Part shown: in pieces, positions 16,197 through 24,984 of the stretch
How positions within the stretch are numbered: the first letter of the stretch is position 1
How the letters are laid out: each line of letters opens with the position of its first letter
Source of the DNA: Actinacidiphila rubida
Lineage (GTDB): Bacteria > Actinomycetota > Actinomycetes > Streptomycetales > Streptomycetaceae
Assembly (NCBI RefSeq): GCF_900110255.1
Contig: NZ_FODD01000033.1
Coordinates: 36,914 to 100,913 of the forward strand
Direction of reading: 5' to 3'
Length of the DNA: 64,000 bases
Notes under the pieces: model-generated
Databases searched by the model: none
What the model was told of the DNA's origin: nothing
Seen by the model: only the letters and a program-made list of their open reading frames with translations
Translations under genes and position numbers: made by a program

Positions 16197-16721
16197 TCAG
16201 GCGGTGTCGCGCAGGTCCGTGGCGGTCAGCAGCGCGGCCAGGCCGATGCCGTGCGCGGCCAGGCCCTGGGCGCCGCCCTGCTCGCGGTCGATCACGCACA
16301 CCGCCGTGGTGATCCGGGCGCCCAGCGCACGCAACTCGGCGGTGGACGCCAGGATCTGCCCGCCGCTGGTGACGACGTCCTCGACCACCGCCACCCGGCG
16401 GCCGGCCACCTGCGCGCCCTCGGCCAGCCTGCAGGTCCCGTACGCCTTGGCGTGCTTGCGGACGAACGCGCAGGGCAGGCCGGTGTGCCGGCCCAGCGCG
16501 GTGACGACGGGGATGCCGCCCATCTCCAGTCCGGCCAGGACCTGGGTGCCGGCCGGCACCAGCGGTGCCATCGCGGCGGCGATCTCGTCCAGGAGGACGG
16601 GGTCGGACTCGAAGCGGTACTTGTCGAAGTACTCCGTCGCGGTGTTCCCCGAGCGCAGGGTGAACTGCCCGGTCAGGTGGGAGGCGGCGTGGATGCGGCG
16701 GGCCAGCTCACGATGCGTCAC
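16197..16721 (-). CDS. pyrE: Orotate phosphoribosyltransferase-like protein
   Basis: A 174-residue type I PRTase. VAVVEDVVTSGGQ is the PRPP-binding loop, FVRKHAKAYGT carries the KxxAK(x)YG motif of orotate phosphoribosyltransferase, and EYFDKYRFESDPVLL and EMGGIPVVTAL complete the family pattern. It would convert orotate and PRPP to OMP. It stands outside any pyrimidine operon here and may be a second copy. The start is GTG. The adjacent genes do not suggest a pathway. Confidence 0.85.
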   Translation of the reverse strand: MTHRELARRIHAASHLTGQFTLRSGNTATEYFDKYRFESDPVLLDEIAAAMAPLVPAGTQVLAGLEMGGIPVVTALGRHTGLPCAFVRKHAKAYGTCRLAEGAQVAGRRVAVVEDVVTSGGQILASTAELRALGARITTAVCVIDREQGGAQGLAAHGIGLAALLTATDLRDTA

Positions 16722-16909
16722 AACGCCAGTGTCCCGGATGCGGGCGCTGCGGCCCAGGGCGGTGGCGCGTTCCGGCGCCGCGCGCGCCGGCCGGTCCGGC
16801 GGGTTGCGGCGTCAGGGGCGCGGCGCCGCGTGTCAGGCTCCGGTGGTGGCGGGCGCGGTTCGGGGCAGACGGACCGGCAGGGGCTGTTCGGTGGTGGGAG
16901 GTGGGGCGT

Positions 16910-17233
16910 GTGGACGGGCGGGGTCGCCTGCTGGTCGGGCTCGTGGTGGTCCTGGTGCTCGCCATGCTGCTGGGCGCGATCGTGGTGCTGGTCAAGCTGG
17001 TGCGGGCGCGGCGGCTGCTGAAGGACGCGGGGCTGCCGCGGTCGGGGAAGGTGACGTTCTGGGCGGCGGTGGCCTATCTGGTGTGCCCCGTCGACCTGTT
17101 GCCCGATCCGATCTACCTCGACGACATCGGTGTGCTGATGCTGGCGCTGCGGTCCCTGCACAAGGCGGCGGCGGCCGCGGCCGAACGCCGCGAGAGCGAC
17201 CTGTACCGCCCGCCGGGCCGGCAGCGCTGGTGA
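16910..17233 (+). CDS. YkvA family (DUF1232) membrane protein
   Basis: A 107-residue protein with one N-terminal membrane segment (LLVGLVVVLVLAMLLGAIVVLV) and the DUF1232 signature VAYLVCPVDLLPDPIYLDDIGVLMLALRSL, including the YxxxPxDLLPD core. The GTG at 16910 is chosen because GGAGG ends 7 bases before it; the GTG at 16901 overlaps that site. Function of the family is unknown. Confidence 0.82.
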   Translation: MDGRGRLLVGLVVVLVLAMLLGAIVVLVKLVRARRLLKDAGLPRSGKVTFWAAVAYLVCPVDLLPDPIYLDDIGVLMLALRSLHKAAAAAAERRESDLYRPPGRQRW

Positions 17234-17299
17234 CCCCCCGGCCCCCGCCACGGCCCCGGCCCGGGCCGCGGCGGCGGGCGCGGCGGGCGCGGGGTGGCC

Positions 17300-17329
17300 G
17301 CGCGGCGTCTACGGCCGTAGACGCCGCGC
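17300..17329. promoter_or_regulatory. 30-bp perfect palindrome, TetR operator
   Basis: A perfect palindrome centred at 17314/17315, with core GTCTAC-GGCC-GTAGAC, ends 15 bases before the TetR start codon. Its position indicates autorepression. The same half-sites with the same 4-base spacing occur before the SDR gene at 18871. Confidence 0.8.
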
Positions 17330-17344
17330 CGTATCCTCGAGGCC

Positions 17345-17947
17345 ATGACGGGTGAACAGCCGGCGCGCCGGCGCGACGCCGCCGCGACACGCGAGGCGAT
17401 CCTGGCGGCGGCGGTCGTGGAGTTCACCGCGCACGGCTACGACCGTGCGGGGGTCCGGCAGATCGCCGAGCGGGCGGGCGTCACGGCGATGATGATCAAC
17501 CGTTACTTCGGTTCCAAGCAGGGCCTGTTCGCCGAGGCCGTCGACCGCTGCTTCGCCCCGCCGACCGTGGTGGGCACCTCCCGCCAGGGCCTGCCCGGGG
17601 AGATGGCCCGCTCGCTGGCCGGGCGCACCGCGCCCGGCGCCGAGCCCCTGGACCCGTTCCTGCTCATGCTGCGCTCGGCGGCCGACCCCGAGGCGGCCGG
17701 CATCGTCCGGCAGGGCATCGAGAGGCATGCCGGCGCCCGCCTGGCGGGGCTGATCGGCGGCCCGGAGGCCGAGCTGCGCGCGCAGCTGGGCCTGGCGCTG
17801 GCCGCCGGGACGTGGCTGCTGCGCACCGTCGTCGGTGTCGGCGCGCTCGCGGCGGCCGACGAGGAGCGCCTGGCGCGGCTGCTGGCCTCGATGCTCGAGC
17901 CGGTCACGGGCCCGGCGGCCGGGGCGGACCCGGACGGCCGCGCGTAG
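17345..17947 (+). CDS. TetR/AcrR family repressor
   Basis: A 200-residue TetR regulator. The N-terminal domain has REAILAAAVVEFTAHGYDRAGVRQIAERAGVTAMMINRYFGSKQGLFAEAV spanning helices 1-4, with the recognition helix at VTAMMINRYFGSK. The ligand domain is Leu/Ala-rich (AQLGLALAAGTWLLRTVVG). A perfect palindrome sits directly upstream, and a matching site lies in front of the convergent SDR gene, so it probably represses itself and the SDR. Confidence 0.92.
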   Translation: MTGEQPARRRDAAATREAILAAAVVEFTAHGYDRAGVRQIAERAGVTAMMINRYFGSKQGLFAEAVDRCFAPPTVVGTSRQGLPGEMARSLAGRTAPGAEPLDPFLLMLRSAADPEAAGIVRQGIERHAGARLAGLIGGPEAELRAQLGLALAAGTWLLRTVVGVGALAAADEERLARLLASMLEPVTGPAAGADPDGRA

Positions 17948-17995
17948 CGCGGGGCCCTCGCGCCGCCGGCCGTCCCGACCGGGCCGGGGGCGGTC

Positions 17996-18796
17996 TCAGA
18001 AGGCGGAGCGGATGAGGCCGCCGTCGACCCGGAGGGTCGCGCCGCTGACGTACTGCGCGTGGGGCCCGCACAGGTAGGCCACCGCCGCGGCGATCTCGTC
18101 GGGTTCGCCGAAGCGGTTCTGGTCGTTGGGGATGAGGGCTTCCACGGCGTGGGGGTGGATGTCCTGCCAGGTCCGGCCCCAGCCGCGGTCGGGTCCGATC
18201 TGCGTGACGAGGTCCTTGACGCTGTCCACGAGGATCGCGCCGGGGGAGACCACGTTGGAGGTGACGCCGGTGCCCTTGAGGTCGCGGGCCAGGGAGACGG
18301 CGAGGTTGTGGCGGGCGGCGAGCGTGGCGTTGTACTGCGGGTGGGTGTTCATCGGCTGGGAGGCCAGGCCGCCGCCGATGGTGACCACGCGGCCCCAGCC
18401 GCGCTCGCGCATCGCCGGGACCAGGTGCTGGATCATCCGCACGCCCGAGACGACGTTGACGTTGTAGGTGTCGTTCCACTCCTGGGCGGTGGCCTGCGTC
18501 CAGGACAGGTGCCGGTAGAAGCCGGCGTTGTTGACGAGGATGTCGACGGGCCCCTCGCCGGTGGCCGCCCGGGCGACGTCGGCGGCGCCCTCGTCGGTGG
18601 CCAGGTCGCCCAGTGCGGTGCTGGCCGTGCCGCCGGCCGCGCGGATCGCGGCGGCGACCGCCTCGGTCCGGTCCTTGTCACGCCCGTGGATCACCACGGC
18701 CGCGCCCTCGGCGGCCAGCATCCTGGCGGTCGCCTCGCCGAGCCCGGCACTGGAGCCGGTGATCAGCGCGCGCTTGCCGGTGAGATCGAGGTTCAT
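17996..18796 (-). CDS. Short-chain dehydrogenase/reductase fold protein lacking the usual catalytic Ser and Lys
   Basis: A 266-residue SDR starting at ATG 18796 (MNLDLTGKRALITGSS). The NAD(P)-binding TGSSAGLG motif is at residues 13-20, NNAG at 89-92, and the C-terminal DGG is present. At the active site Tyr155 is kept, but YxxxK reads YNATL (Leu159 for Lys), and the Ser expected 13 residues before Tyr is Gly142. It may be a non-classical reductase, a catalytically weak or non-enzymatic SDR. The GTATAC-N4-GTAGAC site upstream indicates control by the TetR at 17345. Confidence 0.85.
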   Translation of the reverse strand: MNLDLTGKRALITGSSAGLGEATARMLAAEGAAVVIHGRDKDRTEAVAAAIRAAGGTASTALGDLATDEGAADVARAATGEGPVDILVNNAGFYRHLSWTQATAQEWNDTYNVNVVSGVRMIQHLVPAMRERGWGRVVTIGGGLASQPMNTHPQYNATLAARHNLAVSLARDLKGTGVTSNVVSPGAILVDSVKDLVTQIGPDRGWGRTWQDIHPHAVEALIPNDQNRFGEPDEIAAAVAYLCGPHAQYVSGATLRVDGGLIRSAF

Positions 18797-18868
18797 CTCC
18801 TGCTTCCCTTTCCGCGGCCGGCCGCCCCCGCGCCCTGGTCGACGCGGGCGGCGGATGGCCACACCCAC

Positions 18869-18888
18869 AAGTATACACTCGTAGACTT
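18869..18888. promoter_or_regulatory. TetR operator upstream of the SDR gene
   Basis: AAGTATAC-ACTC-GTAGACTT is an 8-bp inverted repeat with one mismatch and a 4-base centre, 73 bases before the SDR start. GTAGAC and the spacing match the palindrome upstream of the TetR gene at 17345. Confidence 0.65.
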
Positions 18889-18976
18889 ATCGGGGTCGGG
18901 GGTCCGGACCTGCGGCGACGGGCACCCGCCCGGCGGATGCCGGGGCGGGACTGGCGGGCGGGGCGGCGGGTGGGGT

Positions 18977-19252
18977 TCAGCCCTTGCAGGTGGGGTCGGC
19001 GAGGATGACGGGAGCGGCCTCGCGGGTGGTGACGAACGCGCGGAAGCCGGGGGCGCCGGCGACGCATTTGGTGGCGATGTTCGCGAAGTGGTCGGGGAAG
19101 TTGGTGACGTTCGCGGGGCTGTCGTCGCCGCGCCGGCCGGCGACGGGGGAGTCCCCGGTGCCGCGTCGGTCGCTGGCGCACCCGCACAGGGCGGCCATGG
19201 CGACGGCGATCGCCGCGAGGGCGGTGAGGTGCCTGGTCCGGCGGTGCTGCAT
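18977..19252 (-). CDS. Small putative lipoprotein
   Basis: A 91-residue protein with a basic N-terminus (MQHRRTRHL), a hydrophobic core and the lipobox-like sequence ALCGC around residues 21-25, so it should be exported and lipidated. The mature part has two more Cys (KCVAG and near the C-terminus, PTCKG) that could form a disulfide. Not recognised. Confidence 0.65.
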   Translation of the reverse strand: MQHRRTRHLTALAAIAVAMAALCGCASDRRGTGDSPVAGRRGDDSPANVTNFPDHFANIATKCVAGAPGFRAFVTTREAAPVILADPTCKG

Positions 19253-19653
19253 GGCGTCCTCGTCTCGGGCCCGGGGGCCTTGGCATGGGGGTCGGATGAC
19301 ATCAAGGACATGGCGCCCGGTGCGTGCGGTTGCCTGCGCGGGCAGGGGAATGCGGTGGTGTCGCCGCTGGTTGTCAGGGGTGCGGGAACGTGAAGGGGAC
19401 CGTGTCCCCGGGCCTCACCTCTGCCCGTGGGGAGGGTGGCCGCCGGCCACGCCCCACGGAGCCCCTCGCCGAGAGGCGACCGCCCCTTCGCGTCCCGCCC
19501 GGTGACCCCGGTCGGCTCCCCCCTTGGCCGGCCGGGGTCCTCGCGTGCCCGGCCCCGGGCGCGCCTCTGGAGGGCGTGCCCGGCGTGCGGCCGGCGGGGT
19601 TCGGTGCGAGCGTGGACCAAAGACTCCCGCACTCTTCCCTGAGGTGTTCGGCC
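19253..19653. other. Divergent intergenic region, no gene seen
   Basis: Lies between the leftward lipoprotein gene and the rightward small gene at 19654. ORFs crossing it on both strands have no family resemblance or ribosome binding site. Promoters for both flanking genes are expected here, but none could be identified with confidence. Confidence 0.45.
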
Positions 19654-19887
19654 ATGGCACAAGATCCGGTGTACGACGAGCTGATGCGCCTGCGCGGCGA
19701 CGACCTGGTCCGGCGGATCGACCGTATCGGGGACGAGGCGATCGCCACGCTGCTGAGCACCGTGACGGCCGAGGAGGCCTCGGCGCTGATCCATCGCGCC
19801 AGTGCGGCCGGGCGCACCATGGATGCTCGCCGCCAGCCGGACGGCGCCGCGGTCGGGGCCGACCGGTACCGGGCCGGGAACACCTGA
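19654..19887 (+). CDS. Small acidic/helical protein, function unknown
   Basis: A 77-residue protein (MAQDPVYDELMRLRGDDLV...), ATG preceded by GAGG at about 9 bases. It looks entirely helical (DEAIATLLSTVTAEEASALIHRASAAG) with a polar tail. No signal peptide. Not recognised. Confidence 0.55.
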   Translation: MAQDPVYDELMRLRGDDLVRRIDRIGDEAIATLLSTVTAEEASALIHRASAAGRTMDARRQPDGAAVGADRYRAGNT

Positions 19888-20197
19888 ACCTGCCGGGACG
19901 GCGGGACGGCGGGGCTGCGGGGGTGTCAACTCCTGGGCGGGCGCGGGTAATCGCGTCGACCCCGCGCGGCGGGGCGGCTAGGTTGGGGCGCGCACGCACG
20001 GCAGGCCCGAGGAGCTGAGAGATGCCCGGTTTCCCGAGCGCGCGTTGACGTCGTGGCCAATGAAGTGGCCTGTCATCGCGTGCTGCCCGTGACGTTGCGG
20101 CACAGCGAGCCGTCCCCTGCCCGAGCGCGCCGGGGGTGCACCCGGGTGGGGTGTGCCCGGTGCCGGGCCTCGCCGCCGGCCCTTTGAGGGAACCCCT
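19888..20197. other. Intergenic region upstream of the MFS gene
   Basis: No supported ORF. It should hold the promoter of the transporter at 20198; a TTGACG at about 20044 is a possible -35 box, but no matching -10 was clear. Confidence 0.4.
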
Positions 20198-21649
20198 GTG
20201 CCGTCCGCCGCATCCTCGTCGTCGTCCTCCGCGTCCGCTGCGTCTTCCGCGCCACATGCGTCCCCCGTGTCCGTGTCCGTGTCCGGGGGTGGTGGTGGGC
20301 CGGGGTTGTGGCGTGATGCGGACTTCCGCCGGTTGTGGGCCGGTCAGGCGGTGTCCCAACTCGGGGAGCACGCGAGCCTGGTGATCGTGCCGCTGTTCGC
20401 GGTCGTGACGCTCCATGCCAGTGCCGGGCAGCTGGGTGTGCTGCGGGCGGTGGGGCAGGCGCCGGTGCTGCTGCTGTCGTTGCCGGCGGGGGCGTGGGTG
20501 GACCGGTGGCGTGCCCGTACGGCGATGGCCTGGGCGGACGCGGGGCGGGCGCTGGTCCTGGCCGGTGCGGCCGTGGCCGGGTGGTGGGGGTCTCTGGCGA
20601 TGGGGGCGCTGCTCGTCGTGGTCTTCGCCGCGGGGGCGTTGTCGGTGGTGTTCGACGTGGCCTATCAGGCCGCGGTGGTGCGGCTGGTGGAACGTGACCG
20701 TCTGGTGGCGGGCAACAGTGCGCTGGAGGGCAGCCGGTCGGCGGCGCAGATCGCGGGTCCGGCGCTGGGCGGGGCGCTGGTGTCGCTGCTGTCGGTGCCG
20801 GTCGCGGCCGCCGCGGGTGCCCTGTCGTTCGCGGTGTCGTTCCTGTCGCTGCGGCGGATCCGACGACCCGAGCCGGTCCCGGAGCGTGCCGGGGACGCGG
20901 CCGGGGCGTGGCGGCGCATGGGCCGGGGGGTGCGTTTCGTCGCCGGGGACGCGGCGTTGCGGGCGGTGTGCGTGGCGTCGGCGGCCTACCAGTTCTCGTT
21001 CGCGGCGATGATGACGGTGTATCTGCTGTTCCTGCCGCGCCAGTTGCACCTGCCGGGTGTGGTGGTGGGGGTGGTGCTGGCGGCGTCGGGGCCGGGCGCG
21101 CTGGCGGGGTCGCTGCTGGCGGCCCGGGCGCCGGCCCGGTTCGGGTACGGCGTGGTCCTGGTGGGTGGGGCCGCGCTGGGGGACGGGGTGTTCTGCTGCG
21201 TTCCGGCGTTGCACGGCCCGCCGGTGGTGGTCGCCGGGGTGCTGGTGGTGGTCGGGTTCGTGTTCGGGCTGGGCGCGCAGCTGGTCAACGTGACGGTGAT
21301 GGCGGTGCGGCAGGCCGTCACGCCGCCCGCGGTGCAGGGCCGTACGGCCGCGACGATCAGTTTCGTCGGCATGGGGATGGCTCCGCTGGGTTCCCTGCTG
21401 GGCGGGTTCCTCGCACACGCCTGGGGGTTGCGGGCCGGCCTGATGGTGGCGGCGGTGGCGATGCTGGTGTCGCCCGCGGTGATGGCGCTGTCTCCGCTGG
21501 GCCGGCTGGGCCGCGTGCTGCCCGCCCCCGTCCCCGTTCCCCTCGCCCGGGCTTCGGCCCCCGTCCCCGCCGTCCCCGCTGCCGGCTCGGCTGTCGGTGC
21601 GGTGCCGCGGCGGCGGGGCGCGGAGGGCGGGGGTGGGGGGTCTACTTGA
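20198..21649 (+). CDS. MFS transporter (exporter type)
   Basis: A 483-residue MFS protein. After a Ser/Ala-rich leader of about 35 residues come FRRLWAGQAVSQLGEHASLVIVPLFAV, a long series of hydrophobic helices, LPAGAWVDR (loop 2-3) and VVFDVAYQAAVVRLV. This is the macrolide-efflux-like subfamily found beside antibiotic clusters. GTG at 20198 is preceded by GAGGGAA. It converges with the PLP/methyltransferase gene (8-base overlap), so it closes the left edge of the biosynthetic block. It resembles the MFS at 34405 (shared RRLW-GQAVSQ and FDVAYQ). Confidence 0.88.
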   Translation: MPSAASSSSSSASAASSAPHASPVSVSVSGGGGGPGLWRDADFRRLWAGQAVSQLGEHASLVIVPLFAVVTLHASAGQLGVLRAVGQAPVLLLSLPAGAWVDRWRARTAMAWADAGRALVLAGAAVAGWWGSLAMGALLVVVFAAGALSVVFDVAYQAAVVRLVERDRLVAGNSALEGSRSAAQIAGPALGGALVSLLSVPVAAAAGALSFAVSFLSLRRIRRPEPVPERAGDAAGAWRRMGRGVRFVAGDAALRAVCVASAAYQFSFAAMMTVYLLFLPRQLHLPGVVVGVVLAASGPGALAGSLLAARAPARFGYGVVLVGGAALGDGVFCCVPALHGPPVVVAGVLVVVGFVFGLGAQLVNVTVMAVRQAVTPPAVQGRTAATISFVGMGMAPLGSLLGGFLAHAWGLRAGLMVAAVAMLVSPAVMALSPLGRLGRVLPAPVPVPLARASAPVPAVPAAGSAVGAVPRRRGAEGGGGGST

Positions 21650-23480
21650 GGGCCAGCAGCAGGGTGTCGGCGGGGGAGCAGGACACCGGGCGGGCCTCGG
21701 TGAAGCCCTTGTCGCGCAGGACGCGGGTGTGCCACTGCACGGACGGCATGTCGCCTTCGTCGTCGGGGCTGTAGATCTCCCACCGCCGGGCGGTGGGTTC
21801 GGCCAGGGCCGGGTCCTTGGCGGCCAGTTGCCACCAGTCGGTCCAGTCCAGGGCGCCCTCGCGGCGGGCCTGGTCCATGCGGGCCTGCCGCTGGGCGGTT
21901 TCGGCGGCGTTGATCCGGGGGGTGGTCTCGTCGGTCATGCGGTCGGCGTTCATGAAGATGCCGCCGTCGCGGACGAGTTCGGCGACCTGCCCGTACAAGG
22001 TGGCGACGGGTCCGCTGCGCAGCCAGTGCAGGGCGGTGGCGGTCAGGACCGCGTCGTAGCTGGGGTGGGGCAGCAGTTCGGGCCAGGCGGGGTCGGTGAG
22101 GTCGGCTTCGAGGAGGGTCACCCGGTCGTCGCCGGCGAAGGTGCCGCGGGCGATGGTGAGCAGGGCGGGGTCGAGGTCGATGCCGGTGACGGTGGTCTGG
22201 GGGAAGCGGGCGAGCAGGCGTGCGGTGATGGTGCCGGTGCCGCAGGCGAGGTCCAGGACGCGCGGCCGGGTGCCCACGCAGGCCTGGACCATGTCGAGCA
22301 TGGTCTGGAACTGCTCCTCGCGGTGGGGCATGTACCACTGCTGCTGCCGGTCCCAGCTGTCCTGCCAGGACTGCCAGTCGGTGCCGGTGGTGCCGGTGGT
22401 GCCGGTGGTGCCGGTCGCGGTCGTGGTGGCCATGGGGTCCTTCCTTCGGGTTCGCCGGGTCGTGACGGCGGCCAGTGCGCGTGCCGCGGCCAGGACGTGG
22501 GCGGTGTCGTGTTCCTGGTGCACCACGAAGCGCACGTAGCCGCCGGGCAGGGGCAGCACGTGGACCCCGCGTTCGGCCAGGGCCGCGGTGAGGGTGTGCT
22601 CGCTGCGGCCGGGCAGCCGCACGGTGACGATGTTGGTGCGGTGCGCGGGTGCGGGGACGTCGGCTCCGGGGACCTGGGCCAGTTCACCGGCCAGGAGCGC
22701 CGCGAGCGCGTGGTCGTCGGCCAGGCGGGGGATGCGCGCCAGGGCGGTGAGGCCCGCGGCGGCCAGGATCCCGCTCTGGTGCATGGTGCCGCCCAGGCCC
22801 AGCCGGATGTCGCGGGCCGCTTCGATGAAGTCCCTGGTGCCGGCCAGCAGCGACCCGGCCGGTGCTCCCAGCCCCTTGGCCAGGCAGAACGTCACGCTGT
22901 GCGCGCCGGCGGCCATCTGGGCCACGCTGTGGCGCAAGGCGGTGGCCGCGTTGGCCAGGCGGGCGCCGTCCAGGTGCAGGTGCGCGTCGTGGCGGGCGGC
23001 GAGTTCGGCCAGTTCGGCCTGCGTGGCGGGGGGCAGTGCGTTGCCGTCGCACAGCATGGCGGTGTTCTCCGCGCACACCACGTGCCCGCCGCCGTCCCGG
23101 GCCAGTGCGCGGTGCACGGCGCCGGTCTCCAGGGCGCCGCCGCCGTTCTGGGGGACCTCGGTGAGGCGGGCGCCGGCGAACCGGCGGATCGCGGCGCCCT
23201 CGAAGCGGGCGATGTGGGTGCGGCTGCCGGCGACGACGTGCGGTGCGGGTGCCTGTGTGGCGGCCAGCACCGCCACCAGGTTGGACATGGTGCTGCTGGG
23301 CAGGAACAGGGCGGCTTCCTTGCCGAGCAGGGTGGCGCCCTGGCGTTCCAGGCGCCCGACGGTGGGGTCGTCGCCGTAGGCGTCGTCGCCGACGTCGGCC
23401 GCGGTCATGGCCGCGCGCATCGCCTGGTCGGGCATGGTGCGGGTGTCGCTGCGGAAGTCGTGCGGCAGGTCAGCGGTCAT
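21642..23480 (-). CDS. PLP-dependent beta-eliminating lyase (threonine aldolase-like) fused to a SAM methyltransferase
   Basis: One uninterrupted 612-residue frame. Residues 1-345 match the threonine aldolase/beta-eliminating lyase family: DFRSDTRTMP at the start, GDDPTVGRLE, HLDGARLANAA (Asp171), and Lys202 in CLAKGLGAP as the probable PLP lysine. Residues 350-612 are a class I methyltransferase with VLDLACGTGTITARLL as motif I, after a Thr/Gly linker coded by tandem GGTGCCGGT repeats. An internal ATG at 22433 with an AAGGA site could start a separate methyltransferase, but no stop divides them. It overlaps the dehydrogenase by 11 bases and ends the leftward operon. A role in making or methylating a beta-hydroxy amino acid is inferred. 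Confidence 0.85.
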   Translation of the reverse strand: MTADLPHDFRSDTRTMPDQAMRAAMTAADVGDDAYGDDPTVGRLERQGATLLGKEAALFLPSSTMSNLVAVLAATQAPAPHVVAGSRTHIARFEGAAIRRFAGARLTEVPQNGGGALETGAVHRALARDGGGHVVCAENTAMLCDGNALPPATQAELAELAARHDAHLHLDGARLANAATALRHSVAQMAAGAHSVTFCLAKGLGAPAGSLLAGTRDFIEAARDIRLGLGGTMHQSGILAAAGLTALARIPRLADDHALAALLAGELAQVPGADVPAPAHRTNIVTVRLPGRSEHTLTAALAERGVHVLPLPGGYVRFVVHQEHDTAHVLAAARALAAVTTRRTRRKDPMATTTATGTTGTTGTTGTDWQSWQDSWDRQQQWYMPHREEQFQTMLDMVQACVGTRPRVLDLACGTGTITARLLARFPQTTVTGIDLDPALLTIARGTFAGDDRVTLLEADLTDPAWPELLPHPSYDAVLTATALHWLRSGPVATLYGQVAELVRDGGIFMNADRMTDETTPRINAAETAQRQARMDQARREGALDWTDWWQLAAKDPALAEPTARRWEIYSPDDEGDMPSVQWHTRVLRDKGFTEARPVSCSPADTLLLALK

Positions 23481-24984
23481 GGCGGGCGCTGTCCGCGTCG
23501 AGCGGGCCGGGATGCGTCCGCCCCACGCTGGGGTGCGGGTCCTGGGGCGGTTCGGGGCGGTGGGGGGTGCCGATCCACACCGCGCGGGTGTGGGTGTACT
23601 GGTCGGCGGCGCGCACGCCCAGTTCGCGGCCGTATCCGCTGTGGCCGATGCCGCCGACGCTGACGGGTTCCTCGGTGTCGCCCCAGGTGTTCACCCAGAC
23701 CATGCCGGCCCGAAGGCGGCGGGCGAATTCCTCGGCGCGCCCGGCGTGCGTGGTCCACACCGACGCGGACAGGCCGTAGTCGGTGTCGTGGGCCAGGTGC
23801 AGTGCCTGGGCCTCGGTGCGGAACGTGGTGACGGACAGAACCGGGCCGGACAGTTCCTCCCGCCAGGCCGGCCGGGTCAGGGGGACGTCGTCCAGGACGA
23901 CGGGGGTGACGTAGAAGCCGCCGGTGTGGGTGGGCGGCAGGGCCGGCTGCAGGCTGTCGTGGCCGGGCGGGAGGTGGACCTTGGCGCCGTGTCCGGCGGC
24001 GTCCTCGACGGCGGCGTGGACGCGTTGCTGGGCGGCCCGGGTGGTCAGGGGGCCCAGGTCGGTGGCGGGGTCGTCGGTGGGGCCGATGGTGCGCCGCGCG
24101 GTCAGTTCCAGCAGGCGCCGTACGAACGCGTCGTGGACGTGTTCGTGGATGACGAGCCGGGAGGCGCCGACGCACATCTGGCCGGTGTTGCCGGTGAAGG
24201 CCTCCACCGTGGCCTGGGCGGCCGCTTCGAGGTCCGCGTCGGGGAAGACGATCAGCGGGTTCTTTCCGCCCAGTTCGAGGGAGACCCTCTTGACCGAGCC
24301 GGCGCAGCGGGCGGCGACGTCGCGGCCCGCGGCGGTGGAGCCGGTGAAGGAGACGGCCGCGATCTGGGGGAGTTCGCACAGCATCCGGCCGGTCCCGGCG
24401 CCGCCGTAGACCGCGGACAGCACGTGCGGGGGCAGGATGCCGTCGGCCAGGCCCACGAGGGCCTGCACGCTGCGGGGGGTGTCCGGGGAGGGTTTGACCA
24501 CCACGGTGTTGCCGTGCGCGAGCGCCCCGGCGATCTTCCACGAGGCCATCAGCAGCGGGTAGTTGGAGGGGGCGATGGCCGCGACGACGCCGAGCGGGAT
24601 CCGGTCGGTGTAGGAGCGGACGCCGGTTTCGCCGGGGTGGATCTCGCCCGCGGGCTGCAGCGTCTGGCCGGCGAACCACTCCAGGGCGCGGGCGGCGAAC
24701 TCCACTTCGCCGCCGATGCGGGCGACGGGCTTTCCCGCGTCCCGCCGTTCCCGTTCGATCAGGCCGTCGCGGTCCTGCCGCAGCCGGCCGGCCAGTTCAC
24801 GCAGGTGCGCGGCGCGTTCGCGGGGCGCGGTGCCGGCCCAGGCGGGGAACGCGGCGGCGGCGCGGTCGGCGATGCCGGCGCACTGCTCGGCGGGGGTGTC
24901 GGGCAGCGTGCCGAACTGCTCGCCGGTGGCCGGGTCGTACAGGGGCCGGGGGGTTGCCGGGGACGGGTGCGGTCGGCTGGTCAC
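23470..24984 (-). CDS. NAD(P)-dependent aldehyde dehydrogenase
   Basis: A 504-residue ALDH. IAPSNYPLLMASWKIAGALAHGN and VVVKPSPDTP are the cofactor-binding segments, SFTGSTAAGRD is the Rossmann turn, LELGGKNPLIV carries the general-base Glu and FTGNTGQMCVGASR the catalytic Cys. It probably oxidises an aldehyde or semialdehyde made in this pathway; betaine-aldehyde-like enzymes are the nearest visual match. GTG overlaps the upstream stop (GTGA), and its end overlaps the PLP gene, so translation is coupled. Confidence 0.92.
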   Translation of the reverse strand: MTSRPHPSPATPRPLYDPATGEQFGTLPDTPAEQCAGIADRAAAAFPAWAGTAPRERAAHLRELAGRLRQDRDGLIERERRDAGKPVARIGGEVEFAARALEWFAGQTLQPAGEIHPGETGVRSYTDRIPLGVVAAIAPSNYPLLMASWKIAGALAHGNTVVVKPSPDTPRSVQALVGLADGILPPHVLSAVYGGAGTGRMLCELPQIAAVSFTGSTAAGRDVAARCAGSVKRVSLELGGKNPLIVFPDADLEAAAQATVEAFTGNTGQMCVGASRLVIHEHVHDAFVRRLLELTARRTIGPTDDPATDLGPLTTRAAQQRVHAAVEDAAGHGAKVHLPPGHDSLQPALPPTHTGGFYVTPVVLDDVPLTRPAWREELSGPVLSVTTFRTEAQALHLAHDTDYGLSASVWTTHAGRAEEFARRLRAGMVWVNTWGDTEEPVSVGGIGHSGYGRELGVRAADQYTHTRAVWIGTPHRPEPPQDPHPSVGRTHPGPLDADSARHDR

